Of a stretch of 8,059 nucleotides of DNA, positions 5,964 through 8,059 are shown piece after piece; the stretch's first letter is position 1; every line of letters begins with the position of its first letter. The stretch comes from Bacteroidota bacterium (lineage in GTDB: Bacteria; Bacteroidota; Rhodothermia; Rhodothermales; Rubricoccaceae). The DNA lies in the NCBI GenBank assembly GCA_022564455.1, contig JADFLK010000086.1, positions 1 to 8,059 of the forward strand, in the 5' to 3' direction. The notes under the pieces are model-generated. The model searched no databases. It was not told the DNA's origin and saw only the letters and a program-made list of their open reading frames with translations. A program made the position numbers and the translations under genes.

Positions 5964-7232
5964 GTGGACGAGACCTCATCGGGCCCCCAATTTGTGACGC
6001 ACAGTTGGAATGTGCTGATCGTACTGGCCGCAACGGCGGCGGCATACTACATCCCGCTCACGGAGGTCTCGGGGTTCATGGGGACGGGCTCCGCTTCAAC
6101 CGTCGAAGGCCTGCTGACGGTACTGTTCGGGCTGGATTTCGCCGTTCAGCTAAAGCGGAGCCGTGAGTTACCAGCGGCAAAGCAGCGCGGCGCCCAATTC
6201 GGCCTCGCCCTCGATCTGCTGGCTGCCATCCCGTTCTTCCTGCTTCCCGGCGCAGAATTGCTTCGGCTGCTGCGGCTTCTCAAACTGTACAGAGTGGGGC
6301 AGGGGATGGGCCGGTTGGGCCATCTCCACATCGTCCATAGCGCCGCGCTCCGGCTCACATTTTTTCTGTACTGGTTAGCGCTGGGCCTTCATTGGATTGC
6401 GTGCGGATGGATCGAGTTGATCGGCGGCGCCCCGCCCGGTGCTACTCAGGCGGCATACGTGGATGCCTTTTATTGGACTACCTCGACCATCACCACCGTC
6501 GGCTACGGTGACATTGTGCCAGTCACGATGGGCCAAAAGGTGTACGGCATCGGGGTGATGATGCTCGGCGTGGGCATCTACGCCTACCTGATCGGCAATA
6601 TTGCGTCGCTCATCAGCAGCCTCGACCCCGTGCGGGCGCGCTACATGCAGCAGCGCGAGCGCCTCAGCGCGTTCATGCAATACCGCGCGCTGCCCACCCC
6701 GCTCCGCCGCCGCATCCAGCGCTACTTCGACTACGTGTGGGAGGAGCGGCTGGTATCGGACGAATCCGAGGTGATGCAATCGCTGCCGCCGAGCCTCCGC
6801 GAGGAGGTAGCCCTGTTCCTCAAGCGCGATCTCATCAAAAACGTCCCCCTGTTCGATGCTGCGAGCGACGCCTTCGTGCGCGACGTGGCCCTCAACCTCG
6901 AGTCGTTCGTGGCCCTCCCCGGCGACTTCATCGTGCGCGTGGGTGAAACCGGCCGCGAGATGTTCTTCCTGAGCAGAGGTGAAGTGGAGGTTGTCGCTCG
7001 GGATGGAACCATCCTGAACACGCTCAGCGACGGCGATTTCTTCGGCGAGATCGCCCTCTTCCTCGACCAGCCGCGCACGGCCAGCGTCCGCGCCGTCACC
7101 GCCTGCGACCTTTACGAACTCGACAAACCCATGTTCGAGCGCATCGTCTCCACCTACCCCGATGTGGCGGACACGCTTGAGGCTGAGGCGAAGCTCCGCT
7201 ACGGCGTGGATATCGAGTTGAGCGAGGATTGA
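5964..7232 (+). CDS. Six-transmembrane potassium channel with cyclic-nucleotide-binding domain
   Basis: The product has 422 residues, about the length of known prokaryotic cyclic-nucleotide-gated channels such as SthK. Membrane segments appear at roughly 15-32, 46-62, 80-94, 97-120 (S4-like, with Arg101, Arg104, Lys107 and Arg110 at three-residue spacing), 130-152 and 191-216. The pore helix and filter WTTSTITTVGYGD end at residue 183; TVGYGD is the K+ selectivity signature. A C-linker (about 222-295, with RALPTPLRRRIQRYFDYVW) couples to the nucleotide-binding domain (about 296-405). Its phosphate-binding cassette, FFGEIALFLDQPRTASVRA, keeps Glu362 and Arg371, so cAMP or cGMP binding is expected. 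It should sit in the inner membrane and pass K+, gated by nucleotide and perhaps weakly by voltage. The start is GTG 5964 with no Shine-Dalgarno, 40 bp after the propeller-like gene. The next gene has its own promoter, so this probably ends the transcript. Confidence 0.95.
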   Translation: MDETSSGPQFVTHSWNVLIVLAATAAAYYIPLTEVSGFMGTGSASTVEGLLTVLFGLDFAVQLKRSRELPAAKQRGAQFGLALDLLAAIPFFLLPGAELLRLLRLLKLYRVGQGMGRLGHLHIVHSAALRLTFFLYWLALGLHWIACGWIELIGGAPPGATQAAYVDAFYWTTSTITTVGYGDIVPVTMGQKVYGIGVMMLGVGIYAYLIGNIASLISSLDPVRARYMQQRERLSAFMQYRALPTPLRRRIQRYFDYVWEERLVSDESEVMQSLPPSLREEVALFLKRDLIKNVPLFDAASDAFVRDVALNLESFVALPGDFIVRVGETGREMFFLSRGEVEVVARDGTILNTLSDGDFFGEIALFLDQPRTASVRAVTACDLYELDKPMFERIVSTYPDVADTLEAEAKLRYGVDIELSED

Positions 7233-7251
7233 GCAGAGTATGCTTTTGGCT

Positions 7252-7279
7252 TTGACAAGACACCCAGCATCACTATAAT
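7252..7279 (+). promoter_or_regulatory. Perfect-consensus sigma70-type promoter (TTGACA-16-TATAAT)
   Basis: TTGACA at 7252-7257 and TATAAT at 7274-7279 are separated by 16 bp, one below the optimal 17. Both hexamers match the bacterial housekeeping consensus exactly. They lie in the 75-bp gap between the potassium channel and the FG-GAP gene. The predicted start of transcription near 7286 leaves a leader of about 20 nt before ATG 7308. The in-frame ATG at 7278 overlaps the -10 box and would fall outside such a transcript, which helps decide the start. Confidence 0.7.
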
Positions 7280-7307
7280 GGTAGAATACATAGACTGGTG
7301 CCCGGAT

Positions 7308-8059
7308 ATGCTTCGTTTTGCTGTTTTTCTTTTTCTGCTCTCCCAGAATGCCGTGCACAGTTCCGCCCAGACGTTCACGGATCGGAGTGACCTTCTACCC
7401 GCCGGCAATAGTGGTTCTGTGTACGGTGCAGCGGTAGTTGATATTGACGGTGATGGTCGTACAGACCTGTTCGGACCAGGAAGAGTACTTCTTCGGCGCT
7501 CGGCAGGCTTTGAGGTAGTTTTGGTCGATGCCCAAGACGCACCGCTCGGGGCGGTATTTGGAGATGTTGACGGAGACGGACTTCCTGAAGGACTCATTCT
7601 CTACGTCTTTGACCCAGACGTGTATAGGTATCACAGCGCACGAGAGACGTTCGTGCCGATACCTGTGGGTGGTATCGATGTCGGAAGCTCTTTTGAATTG
7701 GCCATGGGTTCCTTGCTATTGGATTATGACAACGATGGCGCACTCGATGTGTTCATTGGAAATGACGGCGGCATAGATATGCTTTTTCAGGGACAGGGTG
7801 ATGGGATATTTATCGATGTCTCGAATCTTCTTCCGCCAATATCCAGGAGCGACTATGGAGCCCACGCTGTCGACTACGACCGCGACGGCGATACTGACAT
7901 CTACATTGGCATCTGTCCGGCGAGTGCAAATCTTCTTTATCGAAATGATGGCGCAGGTGGTTTTGCAGAAGTAGCCGGAGGTGCTGGCCTCGGCGACAGT
8001 CGGTCGAGCTGGGGAGTGTTCTGGTTAGACTTCGATAATGATGGATGGCTCGACGTATG
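7308..8059 (+). CDS. Secreted FG-GAP/VCBS repeat protein, CRTAC1/UnbV-like (3' truncated)
   Basis: The frame runs open from ATG 7308 to the window end, giving 250 complete codons without a stop. It begins with a signal peptide, MLRFAVFLFLLSQNAVHSSAQ, probably cut near residue 20. Five calcium-binding-loop motifs of the FG-GAP/VCBS type follow: DIDGDGRTD (45-53), DVDGDGLPE (86-94), DYDNDGALD (139-147), DYDRDGDTD (189-197) and DFDNDGWLD (241-249). Between them are phrases such as NLLYRNDGAGGFAEVAGGAGLGD, typical of CRTAC1/UnbV-like propellers. Such proteins fold as calcium-stabilised beta-propellers at the cell surface or outside the cell. A C-terminal T9SS tail like that of the first gene may lie beyond the window, but this is inference. 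An alternative in-frame ATG at 7278 overlaps the promoter's -10 box and would put ten polar residues before the signal peptide. Codon use looks less GC-biased than in the preceding gene. Confidence 0.92.
   Translation, partial: MLRFAVFLFLLSQNAVHSSAQTFTDRSDLLPAGNSGSVYGAAVVDIDGDGRTDLFGPGRVLLRRSAGFEVVLVDAQDAPLGAVFGDVDGDGLPEGLILYVFDPDVYRYHSARETFVPIPVGGIDVGSSFELAMGSLLLDYDNDGALDVFIGNDGGIDMLFQGQGDGIFIDVSNLLPPISRSDYGAHAVDYDRDGDTDIYIGICPASANLLYRNDGAGGFAEVAGGAGLGDSRSSWGVFWLDFDNDGWLDV

Noticed and set aside
6375..7358. Minus-strand open frame of 327 codons opposite the potassium channel
   Set aside because: It is antisense to a gene with clear pore and nucleotide-binding signatures, and it would extend across the promoter at 7252-7279. 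Its Ala/Glu/His-rich composition looks like a shadow.

Overview
The window suggests a bacterium of the FCB group, most likely Rhodothermota/Bacteroidota or a close relative. The first gene ends in a type A Por/type IX secretion (T9SS) sorting domain with the motif NYPNPFNPST. None of the seven starts I assign has a convincing Shine-Dalgarno sequence, which is usual in that group. The middle genes look GC-rich. The 5' part of the first gene and the last gene look less GC-rich. The phylum is an inference; there is no rRNA or marker gene here.

Layout. (1) 1-647: 3' end of a secreted DUF4397 protein with a T9SS tail, closed by a short hairpin over the stop codon. (2) 884-1702: TauE/SafE-type membrane permease. 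It converges on (3) 1728-1943, minus strand: dodecin, a small flavin-binding protein. (4) 2123-3187: arsenite S-adenosylmethionine methyltransferase (ArsM/AS3MT type), divergent from dodecin. (5) 3370-4545: lipoprotein-type HtrA/Deg serine protease with one PDZ domain. (6) About 4560-4910: a mosaic of degenerate 7- and 8-bp tandem repeats, purine-rich then pyrimidine-rich. It runs into the signal-peptide codons of (7) 4844-5923, a predicted exported beta-propeller-like lipoprotein with a GTG start. (8) 5964-7232: a six-transmembrane potassium channel with a C-terminal cyclic-nucleotide-binding domain, 40 bp downstream of (7) and possibly in the same transcript. (9) 7252-7279: a perfect-consensus TTGACA-16-TATAAT promoter, followed by (10) 7308 to the window end: the 5' part of a secreted FG-GAP/VCBS repeat protein.

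The genes do not form one obvious pathway. They read as single-gene functions: anion export, flavin storage, arsenic biotransformation, envelope protein quality control and ion transport. Secreted surface proteins sit at both edges. I see no CRISPR array, transposase, phage gene, tRNA or toxin-antitoxin pair. The least ordinary parts are the heptamer/octamer repeat mosaic with its apparent contribution to a signal peptide, and the perfect sigma70-type promoter in front of the last gene.
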